Origin: Prevotella sp. UBA6387
GTDB taxonomy: Bacteria; Bacteroidota; Bacteroidia; Bacteroidales; Bacteroidaceae
Reading direction: 5' to 3'
Length of the DNA stretch: 7,902 bases
Assembly (NCBI GenBank): GCA_002437565.1
Contig: DJQL01000062.1
Location: forward strand, 1 to 7,902
Position numbers and translations under genes: made by a program. Below, in pieces: positions 1-6,760 of the stretch; within the stretch, counting starts at the first letter, position 1, and each line of letters opens with the position of its first letter. Under the pieces are notes generated by a model. That model had not been told where the DNA came from and did no database searches. It worked only from the letters and a program-made list of their open reading frames with translations.

Positions 1-60
1 ATCAAGAATGCCAAGGAAGGTTGGAAGGATGCCGTCCAGCGCACGTTGACCCACAAATAA
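1..60 (+). CDS. glpK: C-terminal end of a gene, probably glycerol kinase (partial)
   Basis: Only the last 19 codons and a TAA stop are present; the rest lies upstream of the window. The visible tail contains G-W-K-x-A-V-x-R, which resembles the W-K-x-A-V-x-R ending typical of glycerol kinases of the FGGY family. The next gene is a glycerol facilitator, the usual partner of glycerol kinase. If correct, the enzyme is cytoplasmic and phosphorylates incoming glycerol to glycerol 3-phosphate. Nineteen residues are too few to identify a family on their own, so the call rests mainly on the gene order. Another glycerol-metabolism protein is possible. Confidence 0.5.
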   Translation: MKNAKEGWKDAVQRTLTHK

Positions 61-74
61 TCAAAAATCCCTAC

Positions 75-113
75 CCCTGCCTTCCCCTCTCTCAAGGCAA
101 AGGGAAGGCAGGG
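75..113 (+). repeat. Perfect 12-bp inverted repeat between the upstream gene and glpF
   Basis: CCCTGCCTTCCC (75-86) is followed by a 15-nt loop and its exact reverse complement (102-113). This would form a very stable GC-rich hairpin in the mRNA. No T-run follows the right arm on the + strand, so it is not a canonical intrinsic terminator. It sits 15 nt after the upstream stop and 57 nt before glpF. It could be an attenuating or incomplete terminator, or an RNA processing/stability element that sets different levels for the two cistrons (inference). Confidence 0.55.
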
Positions 114-169
114 TGTTAACCTCTTTGAGAAGAAAACATAAAAACTCTATAAACCAAAACTAAATTACT

Positions 170-925
170 ATGGATTATTCTATGACTACACAGTTCCTCA
201 TGGAACTGATTGGCACCATGGTGCTCGTGATATTCGGAGACGGCGTTTGCTGCGCCACGAGTCTCAACAAGAGCAAGGCTCAAGGAGCGGGTTGGGTTGT
301 CGTAACCCTCGGCTGGGGTCTCGCCGTATGCATGGGTGTGCTCATCGCCGGCCCTTACACGGGCGCTCACCTCAACCCTGCGGTTTCCATCGGTCTCGCC
401 GTCGCCGGCAAGTTCCCATGGGCCTCTGTTCCAGCCTACGTCATCGCCCAAATGATTGGCGGCATCGTTGGCGGCATCATCGTATGGCTGTTCTACAAAG
501 ACCACTTCGACGCAACAGAAGATAAGGACACAAAACTTGGCGTGTTCTGCACGGCTCCTGCCATCCGCAACTATCCAAGCAACTTCCTCAGCGAGTTCAT
601 CGCCACATTGCTGCTGGTATTCCTTATCATCGCCTTCGGCACGAGGGGCAATGTCTATAGCCCTGAGAGCAACACGTTCGGTCTTTCCGCCCTTGGCCCA
701 GTGCCTATCACTTATGTTATCGTTGCTCTCGGCATGTCGCTTGGCGGCACCACTGGTTACGCCATGAACCCTGCCCGCGACCTCGCACCACGTATCGCAT
801 ACGCCATTTGCCCAATCAAGGACAAGCGCGATCCAGACTGGGCCTACTCTTGGGTGCCAGTCTTGGGTCCAGTGCTCGGTGGTGCAGTGGCCGGTCTATT
901 CGGCATTTGGCTCATGAGCCTCTAA
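170..925 (+). CDS. glpF: Glycerol facilitator, MIP/aquaporin family (GlpF-like)
   Basis: This is an inner-membrane channel that lets glycerol, and probably other small polyols, enter by facilitated diffusion. Its 251 residues match the family size. Both half-helix motifs are present: N-P-A at residues 69-71, inside G-A-H-L-N-P-A-V, and N-P-A-R-D at 200-204. The Asp after the second NPAR is the classic mark of aquaglyceroporins over water-only channels. Aligned by eye to E. coli GlpF, the selectivity filter would be Trp49, Gly188, Tyr197 and Arg203; the E. coli filter has Phe where this protein has Tyr197. A second in-frame ATG at 182 is an equally plausible start. No Shine-Dalgarno is visible, only an A-rich leader, as is usual in Bacteroidota. 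It probably shares a transcript with the upstream kinase and the barrel gene 52 nt downstream. Confidence 0.93.
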   Translation: MDYSMTTQFLMELIGTMVLVIFGDGVCCATSLNKSKAQGAGWVVVTLGWGLAVCMGVLIAGPYTGAHLNPAVSIGLAVAGKFPWASVPAYVIAQMIGGIVGGIIVWLFYKDHFDATEDKDTKLGVFCTAPAIRNYPSNFLSEFIATLLLVFLIIAFGTRGNVYSPESNTFGLSALGPVPITYVIVALGMSLGGTTGYAMNPARDLAPRIAYAICPIKDKRDPDWAYSWVPVLGPVLGGAVAGLFGIWLMSL

Positions 926-977
926 ACACGCTACAACGCTAATCACAAGAAGCGATAAACACAAAACCATCAAAAAA

Positions 978-1748
978 ATGACTCTAATGAGAAACATTGG
1001 CAAAATATTATGCCTGGCCGCGATATATCTTCTTCCTTTGAGCACGCAGGCACAAAAGCTACACGAGTCTGCCAGCCTGGAGACATCGCACCTATGGCGT
1101 GGCCTTGAGGTCGGCAACGGCCTGATTTTCAACAACGACGTGTCACTTAGCGACAACAAAGACCACTTCAAGATTGGCTTGTGGGGCGGAATGGCCGTTG
1201 ACGGTGACTACAAGGAGGCTGACGTCTACGTCAACTACAACAACAGCGGCTTCAACATCGCCGTGTGGGACTTGTGGAACTTCTCCGATGGCATCCCTGG
1301 CAACGGCAAGTACTTTACGTGGGACGCTCGCAAGACTTCGCACCTTCTCGACGCAGCCATCAGCTACGACTTCGGCGTGAAAGCCGGCTTTCCACTCACC
1401 CTCTCCTGGGCCACACTCCTCGTGGGACGCGACCGTGGCGCGGCCAACGAGCAGAATGTCTATTCCACCTTCGTGCAGGCGAGCTATCGCCTCTACGACA
1501 GCAAGGATTGGGCTGTGGACGCTTCCGTGGGCGGAGTCTTCGCCCTCAACCCATACGACAAGGACAAGTATCCTGGAGAGAACAACAACCTCTACGGAAA
1601 GTCCGCAGGCATCAACGACATCCGTCTCGGTGCCACATACAAGTTGAAAGTGGGCAAGTTTGACATGCCTGTGTCCGCACAGATGATGTGGAACCCCGAA
1701 GCAAGCAAGGCTTACTTCAGGGCAAGCATAACGCTTATCAACCTGTAG
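978..1748 (+). CDS. Uncharacterised outer-membrane beta-barrel protein in the glycerol operon
   Basis: The 256-residue protein has a Sec signal peptide with probable cleavage after Ala25 (T-Q-A followed by Q-K) when counted from the ATG at 978. A second in-frame ATG at 987 gives a more conventional start (M-R-N-I-G-K) and may be the true one. The mature part is an alternation of polar and aromatic residues in short segments broken by Gly/Asn/Asp turns, as expected of a barrel of about 10-14 strands. Near the mature N-terminus is S-x-L-x-x-S-x-L-W-R-G, which faintly recalls the small putative porins of the TorF/Gcw_chp type; this resemblance is weak. The final residue is Leu, not the common Phe. 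It lies 52 nt after glpF and ends just before a strong terminator, so it is probably the last gene of that operon and may be an outer-membrane pore for glycerol or a related solute (inference). Confidence 0.75.
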   Translation: MTLMRNIGKILCLAAIYLLPLSTQAQKLHESASLETSHLWRGLEVGNGLIFNNDVSLSDNKDHFKIGLWGGMAVDGDYKEADVYVNYNNSGFNIAVWDLWNFSDGIPGNGKYFTWDARKTSHLLDAAISYDFGVKAGFPLTLSWATLLVGRDRGAANEQNVYSTFVQASYRLYDSKDWAVDASVGGVFALNPYDKDKYPGENNNLYGKSAGINDIRLGATYKLKVGKFDMPVSAQMMWNPEASKAYFRASITLINL

Positions 1749-1772
1749 ACACATTTTGACACTCTTATGATG

Positions 1773-1804
1773 AAAGCCTCAGCTCACGCGAGCTGAGGCT
1801 TTTT
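1773..1804 (+). terminator. Intrinsic terminator after the glpF-barrel unit
   Basis: AAAGCCTCAGCTC (1773-1785), loop ACGC, then the exact complement ending in TTT, with a T-run at 1800-1804. The 13-bp perfect stem with a tetraloop begins 24 nt after the barrel gene stop. It marks the end of the first transcription unit and separates it from glpT, which has its own promoter. A-residues at the left base of the stem could allow some function on the - strand, but no - strand gene ends here. Confidence 0.9.
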
Positions 1805-1913
1805 CACGTAATGTGGATTCACCTTCCAAGAGGCATGACAACCGACACGTATTTGCAGATAAGCGCCAAGACTAAAAAAAAACTTAAAACCCGTATTAAA
1901 AAAGAATTGACGT

Positions 1914-1944
1914 TTTGAAATAAAAGCTATTTGATATAACTTTG
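1914..1944 (+). promoter_or_regulatory. Bacteroidota-type sigma-ABfr promoter for glpT
   Basis: The -33 element TTTG lies at 1914-1917 and the -7 element TAACTTTG (consensus TAnnTTTG) at 1937-1944, separated by 19 nt, matching the described Bacteroides consensus spacing. Transcription would start near 1950, leaving a leader of about 60 nt before the glpT ATG at 2011. The surroundings are strongly AT-rich. This is the clearest promoter in the window. Confidence 0.8.
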
Positions 1945-1964
1945 TGTAGTAAACGAAAAACCAA

Positions 1965-1974
1965 GTTTGCAAAC
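1965..1974. promoter_or_regulatory. 10-bp palindrome in the glpT leader, possible operator
   Basis: GTTTGCAAAC is a perfect palindrome about 15-25 nt downstream of the predicted glpT start site, a position where a bound repressor would block transcription. It is short and could be chance in this sequence context. No regulator gene is present in the window to pair with it. Confidence 0.25.
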
Positions 1975-2010
1975 GTGAAACAACCAACTTAAAATAAACA
2001 CTAAAACAAT

Positions 2011-3396
2011 ATGTGGAAATTTTTAACACCGCCAGCCTTCAAAGCTGAGCAGAGCGGCCCCGAGGCCGACGCACGCTACCGCAAACTGCGATGGCAAGTA
2101 TTCTTTGGCATTTTCATTGGTTATGCAGGATTCTACATTGTCCGCAAGAATTTCTCAATGGCAATACCAATGCTCGCACCTTTTGGTTTCGAAAAGGACG
2201 AGCTCGGCATAGTGCTGTCGATGAATGCCATAGCCTACGGGTTCTCCAAGTTCATCATGGCGAGTGTCTCCGACCGCAGCAACGCACGCCGCTTCCTCCC
2301 GCTGGGTCTTGTCCTCGCGGCCCTATCGATGATGTTCATGATCGTGCCCGTGCAGTGCATGGGTCCTGAGCACAAGGGGTGGGCAATAGCCTTGATGGCG
2401 GCCCTCAACTTCCTCGTGGGTTGGTTCAACGGCATGGGCTGGCCTCCTTGCGGCCGCGTCATGACCCACTGGTTCTCCATCAAGGAGCGTGGCACTTGGA
2501 TGTCTGTATGGAACTGCGCCCACAACGTCGGCGGAGCCTTGGTGGGTCCAATGGCAGTGTATGGCGCCATGTGGTTCGGCTCATGGTTCTATGGAGCCGA
2601 CACGCAGCGCTATTTCCTCATCGGCACATACCTCTTCCCCGCTTGCGTGGCTATCTTGGTCGCCATTGTCGCATATAGCCTTATACGCGACACGCCACAG
2701 TCGTGCGGATTGCCGTCCATTGAGAAATGGCGCGGCGACTATTCCGACACCTACTCCGACAAGGCAGAAGAAGTGCTGTCAACAAAAGAGATCTTCCGCA
2801 CGGTGCTCTCCAACCGCTTCCTTTGGTACATAGCCTTCGCCAACGCCTTCGTATACATGGTGCGCTACGGTTGCCTTGACTGGGCTCCAACAATCCTCAC
2901 CGAGAAGGGTATCGACATCAAAGAAGCCGGATGGGCATATTTCGCCTATGAAATGGCCGCCATCCCTGGCACCATCATCTGCGGTTGGCTCTCCGACCAC
3001 GTGTTCAAGGGCCGTCGCGCCATCCCGACCATATTGTTCATGGCTGTCGTGGCCGTGTTCATCTTCATCTACTGGCAGAACCTCGACAACATCAACGTGG
3101 TCATCGCCTGTCTCATCGGCATCGGCTTCTTCATCTACGGCCCCGTTATGCTCATCGGCGTCCAGGCTCTCGACCTTGCACCTAAAAACGCAGCTGGCAC
3201 GGCTGCCGGCCTCACCGGGTTCATGGGCTACGTGCTTGGTACCGCCCTGCTCGCCAACGTCGTCATCGGCTTCGTGTCTGAGCACGCCGGTTGGGGATGG
3301 ACGTTCATCCTCCTCATCGCGGCATGTGTCATGGCAATATTCTTCATGATGCTCACCTACAGCAAGGAACAATACCTGGTAAAGAACAAGAAATAA
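2011..3396 (+). CDS. glpT: Glycerol-3-phosphate:phosphate antiporter GlpT
   Basis: This inner-membrane major-facilitator antiporter imports glycerol 3-phosphate in exchange for inorganic phosphate. The 461 residues align along their whole length with E. coli GlpT by eye. Shared segments include Y-R-K-L-R-W-Q near residue 23, V-R-K-N-F at 44-48, A-Y-G-F-S-K-F-I-M at 75-83, G-M-G-W-P-P-C-G-R at 141-149, S-V-W-N-C-A-H-N-V-G-G at 165-175, D-T-P-Q-S-C-G-L-P at 227-235 and the late Y-G-P-V-M-L-I-G. Substrate-binding residues known from E. coli are kept: Arg45 and Lys46, His171 (E. coli His165) and Arg285 (E. coli Arg269). These features favour GlpT over the related UhpT or UhpC. It has a slightly longer loop around residues 114-125 and a longer stretch around 184-205 than the E. 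coli protein. It is driven by its own promoter and precedes the phosphodiesterase that would supply its substrate. Confidence 0.96.
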   Translation: MWKFLTPPAFKAEQSGPEADARYRKLRWQVFFGIFIGYAGFYIVRKNFSMAIPMLAPFGFEKDELGIVLSMNAIAYGFSKFIMASVSDRSNARRFLPLGLVLAALSMMFMIVPVQCMGPEHKGWAIALMAALNFLVGWFNGMGWPPCGRVMTHWFSIKERGTWMSVWNCAHNVGGALVGPMAVYGAMWFGSWFYGADTQRYFLIGTYLFPACVAILVAIVAYSLIRDTPQSCGLPSIEKWRGDYSDTYSDKAEEVLSTKEIFRTVLSNRFLWYIAFANAFVYMVRYGCLDWAPTILTEKGIDIKEAGWAYFAYEMAAIPGTIICGWLSDHVFKGRRAIPTILFMAVVAVFIFIYWQNLDNINVVIACLIGIGFFIYGPVMLIGVQALDLAPKNAAGTAAGLTGFMGYVLGTALLANVVIGFVSEHAGWGWTFILLIAACVMAIFFMMLTYSKEQYLVKNKK

Positions 3397-3427
3397 ACAA
3401 GATAAAACAACCAAATTGGGACATGGC

Positions 3428-3479
3428 GATTCGTAATGGTCATAAGCGTATACATTATTACCTTTGACCATCACGAATC
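3428..3479 (+). repeat. Imperfect 15-bp inverted repeat followed by a T-run, likely terminator after glpT
   Basis: GATTCGTAATGGTCA (3428-3442) pairs with TGACCATCACGAATC (3465-3479) with one mismatch, around a 22-nt AT-rich loop. A seven-T run lies at 3488-3494, but eight bases separate it from the stem. This could be a weak intrinsic terminator giving partial read-through into glpQ, or a regulatory structure. The long loop and offset T-run make it less convincing than the other two terminators here. Confidence 0.5.
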
Positions 3480-3493
3480 CCCCTATATTTTTT
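3463..3493 (+). promoter_or_regulatory. Weak candidate promoter for the glpQ-porin pair
   Basis: TTTG at 3463-3466 is followed after 19 nt by TATTTTTT at 3486-3493, one base from the TAnnTTTG consensus. It overlaps the right arm of the inverted repeat and would give a leader of about 50 nt before the ATG at 3550. The T-tract makes a chance match easy. Confidence 0.25.
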
Positions 3494-3549
3494 TACAGGA
3501 CAAAAATCAAAAGCAGAATTTATAGCAATCTCTTTTTTAAAACCAATTC

Positions 3550-5262
3550 ATGAAAACAAAACACTTTTCGATTGGGTTGGTGAGCATGGCTTTGCTCGCC
3601 GCTTTCACCGCTTGCTCCGATGAGCAGCAGTTCACAAATGAGAATACGGATGCCAAGCGCATCGACGTACAACAATTGTCGCCCGAAATGCAAAAGGTGC
3701 GCGACTATGTGCCTCTCTACGCTTGCGTGGCACACCGCGGCACTACCTATTGGGCTCCGGAGGAGACCGAGGCCGCGTGGAGATGGGCACGCACCATGGG
3801 CGCCGACTACCTTGAGTCGGACATGCAGGTGACCAAGGACGGCGTGGTGCTCGCCAACCACGACGAGAACATGAAGCGCACCACCAACATCGAGGTAATG
3901 TTCTCCGACGAGGTGCCCACTTGCAGAAAGGACTTCTACCGCAGCTTCCGCAACGCCGACGGCAGCCAGCACTTCTCAGAGGCCGACATCGACGCGCAAT
4001 ACAAGCGCGACGTGGCCGACTTCCGCTCCAACTACGCCATGTCCTACTACTATGCCGAGATGCTGATGCTCGACGCTGGCGGTTGGTTCAACGACTCTGA
4101 CCCAGAGCAGGGGCGCGACTCATACAAGGCCAAGCACAACGGCAAGATCGTCTACGACGCTAAGGGCGTGCCATCAATACAGTATTCTGATGGCTTGTAC
4201 GTGTCAGCCCTTCAAGACCAGATCAACTACGCCATGGGCAACAAGCTCAACCGCGATGCCAGCGGCAGACGCATCCTGACCTATAAGGTCAAGGACGAGT
4301 ACAAGGACATGACCCTTGAGCAAATCTACAAGGCCGCAAAGGCAGAGACAAAGGTCGATGACCCAAGCTACCAGGCAAGCAAGGCCGCAAAGTACATGGA
4401 CTTCGTGGAGTACAGTTTCGGCGACAAGAACGGCTCAACGGCTTACGTACACGACGAGATGGACAACGGCAACCGCCCTGGCATCTATCCTGAGTTCAAG
4501 GAGTCGTGGCTGAACCCGAAAGACATCGAGGTGCGCGTATACAACATCCTCGACCAGTGGGGCTGGAACATCATCACCAAGCCTGAGAGCGAGTCAGTGC
4601 CTTTCTATAAGGACGGCAAGGTCAACGTGGGTAACACCAACGGTAAGGTCATCCTGCAGACCTTCTCATTCGACGCCCTCACCCGCGCCTACGGCGTGTA
4701 CAAGGGCAAGGTGCCAATGTGCTACCTCCTCTGGACAAGCGATCCAGCTTACGCCACCGACATCGCATACGACACGCCTACCGGCTACGCCGCGTTCATC
4801 AAATGGGCACAAGACCACGGCGCTCACATCATCGGCCCCGCCATCGCCGGCGCTCCTAACAACTATCCTGAGATGAACGCTCCTTGGCAGGCTTACATGA
4901 TTCGCAAGTCGGGCATGATCAACCACCCATACTCGTTCGACTCATACGCGCAGATGACCAAGTACATGGGCTACTACGTGAACTATTGGGGCGAGAACGG
5001 CACACAGTTCGACGACCTGCTCAACGTCACGGTGCCTGCCACACAGTACACCACGTTCCAGGGCACGTCAACACACCCTGTCTACATGGACGGCTTCTTC
5101 ACCAACCACTCTGAGATTTCACTCAAGTACATGATCGAGAATGGATTCCGCTGCAACGCCAACCTCGACAACCCATTCCATCCTGGCCAGAAGTTCGACA
5201 ACTCGCAGGCTCCTTCCGCCGTTCCAGACGCCACGAAGACCTTGGAGTCGTTGGGATATTAA
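3550..5262 (+). CDS. glpQ: Lipoprotein glycerophosphodiester phosphodiesterase (GlpQ-like)
   Basis: It hydrolyses glycerophosphodiesters, such as deacylated phospholipids, to G3P and an alcohol. A lipobox ends at Cys22 (F-T-A-C); the next residues S-D-E resemble the Bacteroidota surface-lipoprotein export signal (S-D-D-D-D in Bacteroides fragilis), so it may face outside. The GDPD TIM barrel begins at H-R-G (62-64). Seen motifs: A-P-E-E-T (69-73; the family usually has P-E-N-T), G-A-D-Y-L-E-S-D (84-91), N-H-D (103-105), L-D-A-G-G-W-F-N (174-181), G-I-Y-P-E-F-K (311-317) and M-D-G-F-F-T-N (513-519). Expected catalytic His are 62 and 104, with metal ligands Glu89, Asp91 and Glu315. At 570 residues it is far longer than the usual 330-370, largely through extra sequence around 229-309 and in the C-terminal half. 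It follows glpT by 153 nt and precedes the porin by 55 nt, so the last two are probably co-transcribed. Confidence 0.92.
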   Translation: MKTKHFSIGLVSMALLAAFTACSDEQQFTNENTDAKRIDVQQLSPEMQKVRDYVPLYACVAHRGTTYWAPEETEAAWRWARTMGADYLESDMQVTKDGVVLANHDENMKRTTNIEVMFSDEVPTCRKDFYRSFRNADGSQHFSEADIDAQYKRDVADFRSNYAMSYYYAEMLMLDAGGWFNDSDPEQGRDSYKAKHNGKIVYDAKGVPSIQYSDGLYVSALQDQINYAMGNKLNRDASGRRILTYKVKDEYKDMTLEQIYKAAKAETKVDDPSYQASKAAKYMDFVEYSFGDKNGSTAYVHDEMDNGNRPGIYPEFKESWLNPKDIEVRVYNILDQWGWNIITKPESESVPFYKDGKVNVGNTNGKVILQTFSFDALTRAYGVYKGKVPMCYLLWTSDPAYATDIAYDTPTGYAAFIKWAQDHGAHIIGPAIAGAPNNYPEMNAPWQAYMIRKSGMINHPYSFDSYAQMTKYMGYYVNYWGENGTQFDDLLNVTVPATQYTTFQGTSTHPVYMDGFFTNHSEISLKYMIENGFRCNANLDNPFHPGQKFDNSQAPSAVPDATKTLESLGY

Positions 5263-5317
5263 TGACATTTAGTGAAATATCGTAAAGAAAAAACAAGAAC
5301 AAAAGAATTTCGATTGT

Positions 5318-6658
5318 ATGAAAAAATACATTGTATTGCCAGTTTTGGCAATGTGCGCATTGGCAACCAGTGCCCAGGACTTCGACTCCAAGCCTACCGT
5401 TACCATTGACAACCAGAAGGAAGACTTGCATTTCACCGTCGGCGCTCGCTTCATGGCCGACGCCGCCTATTACCACAACGACTTCACCCCAATGCAGTCG
5501 GGCGCGTCAATCACAGACGCACGCATCCGCACCAGCTTGACCTACAAGGACTGGTATTTCTATGCCGACTTCGGCTTCGGCGGCGGCAAGTTCTCGCAGA
5601 AAAACATCTTCATGCAGTACAGCCAGAAAGACAAGGCCGGCAACACGCACGCCTTCAAGGCTGGTTACTACAACGACCCTGCCGGATCAATGGCACGCAA
5701 CACCTCCCTTGGCAGCTACCACTTCATCTCCCGCCCTGGATCAAGCAACGCCCTGGGCGAAGGCCGTGAGCTGGGTATCACCTACAAGTTCAACAACGAC
5801 AAGCTGTTCGCTTACCAAGGCGTGTTCACCGAGAACCAATACAACAAGATTGAGTCTGGCTTCAACGGCATTGTGCTCGCTGGCCGCTACCAGTATCGCC
5901 CAATCAACGACGGCAACCAGACCCTGATGATCGGCGGAAACATCCGCTACCAACACGTTGGAGGTGGTGTCACGGAGAACAACGTGCTGAAGAAGACCCT
6001 GAACCTTGGCCAGGCACTTGAGACATACGTGGACGAGGACGACCAGTTCGTGAGCTGCTCATTGCCATGGGCAGAGAACGTGCTCGACGCTGGCGCCGAG
6101 GCCCTCTACCACAACAACAAGGTCTTCGTGCGTGGTGAGTACATGTACAAGCACGTGACCAAGAAGCGCGACTCAAAGACTCTCTTCGAGGCAAGCAACA
6201 ACAACATCGACACATGGGGCACGCTCGACGCTTGGCTGACGGCCAACCCATTGCGCAGCAACAACTTCCACGGCGGATACGTGGAGGCGGGCTTCCTCGT
6301 GTTCGGCAACCCATACAGCTTCGACTCCAACGAGGGCGTGCTCAGGGGTCTGTCTGGCCGCTCGCTCGAAATCGTGGGCCGCTTCAACTACACTGGCCTC
6401 AACGACATCGTGGCTGGTGAGTACTACAACGCAGGCCGTAACCAGTACTATCCTGGCGGCGAGATGCAAGATTGGCCTTACAACTCGTCAAGCGTTGGCG
6501 GCGGCAACGTGCGCTCTTACACTCTGGGCGTAAACTACAGCGCCAACCGCTTCGTGCAGTTCATGCTCGACTACACCTACAGCCGCCTGACAAAGGACTT
6601 CTTGCCATACGACAAGAACTTCCACGCAGTTCAGGCTCGCGTGCAGTTCGTGTTCTAA
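5318..6658 (+). CDS. OprO/OprP-like outer-membrane porin paired with glpQ
   Basis: The 446-residue precursor has a Sec signal peptide (M-K-K start, probable cleavage after Ala19 before Q-D-F) and ends in V-Q-F-V-F, the C-terminal Phe signature of outer-membrane beta-barrels. The sequence shows regular amphipathic strands and Gly/Asn/Asp turns along its length. Segments such as A-R-I-R-T-S-L-T-Y-K-D-W near residue 68, F-G-F-G-G-G-K, G-Y-Y-N-D-P-A-G and G-R-E-L-G-I-T-Y suit the phosphate-selective porin O/P family, whose barrels pass phosphate and other anions. The family assignment is by eye. The start codon follows an A-rich leader with no Shine-Dalgarno. Position just behind the phosphodiesterase suggests that it admits glycerol 3-phosphate or other anionic products to the periplasm, where GlpT can take them (inference). 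A strong terminator follows. Confidence 0.85.
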   Translation: MKKYIVLPVLAMCALATSAQDFDSKPTVTIDNQKEDLHFTVGARFMADAAYYHNDFTPMQSGASITDARIRTSLTYKDWYFYADFGFGGGKFSQKNIFMQYSQKDKAGNTHAFKAGYYNDPAGSMARNTSLGSYHFISRPGSSNALGEGRELGITYKFNNDKLFAYQGVFTENQYNKIESGFNGIVLAGRYQYRPINDGNQTLMIGGNIRYQHVGGGVTENNVLKKTLNLGQALETYVDEDDQFVSCSLPWAENVLDAGAEALYHNNKVFVRGEYMYKHVTKKRDSKTLFEASNNNIDTWGTLDAWLTANPLRSNNFHGGYVEAGFLVFGNPYSFDSNEGVLRGLSGRSLEIVGRFNYTGLNDIVAGEYYNAGRNQYYPGGEMQDWPYNSSSVGGGNVRSYTLGVNYSANRFVQFMLDYTYSRLTKDFLPYDKNFHAVQARVQFVF

Positions 6659-6684
6659 GTCAGCGAGTTAGATAGCACACCATA

Positions 6685-6727
6685 AAAAACAGGAGGAAAG
6701 GTTTCAATGACCTTTCCTCCTGTTTTT
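6685..6727 (+). terminator. Bidirectional intrinsic terminator between convergent genes
   Basis: The 18-nt left arm at 6685-6702 is perfectly complementary to 6710-6727 around a 7-nt loop (TTCAATG). The core is ACAGGAGGAAAGGT with A5 on the left and T5 on the right. On the - strand the left flank gives a run of six T (6689-6684), so the same hairpin can stop both the porin transcript and the converging TlpA transcript. Confidence 0.92.
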
Positions 6728-6760
6728 GTTTTCAAGCTCACACCCTATTCGGCTTGCCTC

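Noticed and set aside
124..153. Possible promoter directly upstream of glpF (TTTG at 124-127)
   Set aside because: The region about 20 nt downstream reads TATAAACC and lacks the TTTG half of the -7 consensus, so there is no convincing independent promoter.
116..505. 129-residue open frame on the - strand across the start of glpF
   Set aside because: It is antisense to a clear glycerol facilitator, lacks recognisable motifs, and has composition typical of a shadow frame.
1143..1754. 203-residue open frame on the - strand across the barrel gene
   Set aside because: It is an antisense shadow: low-complexity Val/Glu/His-rich translation, no signal or domain, fully overlapping a coherent + strand gene with a signal peptide.
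2779..3474. 231-residue open frame on the - strand across glpT
   Set aside because: It overlaps the highly conserved second half of GlpT and reads as Asp/Glu/His/Val-rich shadow sequence caused by the C-ending codon bias.
5318..5360. Lipobox-like L-A-M-C in the porin signal peptide
   Set aside because: Met at the position before Cys does not fit a lipobox, and a good signal peptidase I site follows at Ala19; the protein is a barrel ending in Phe.
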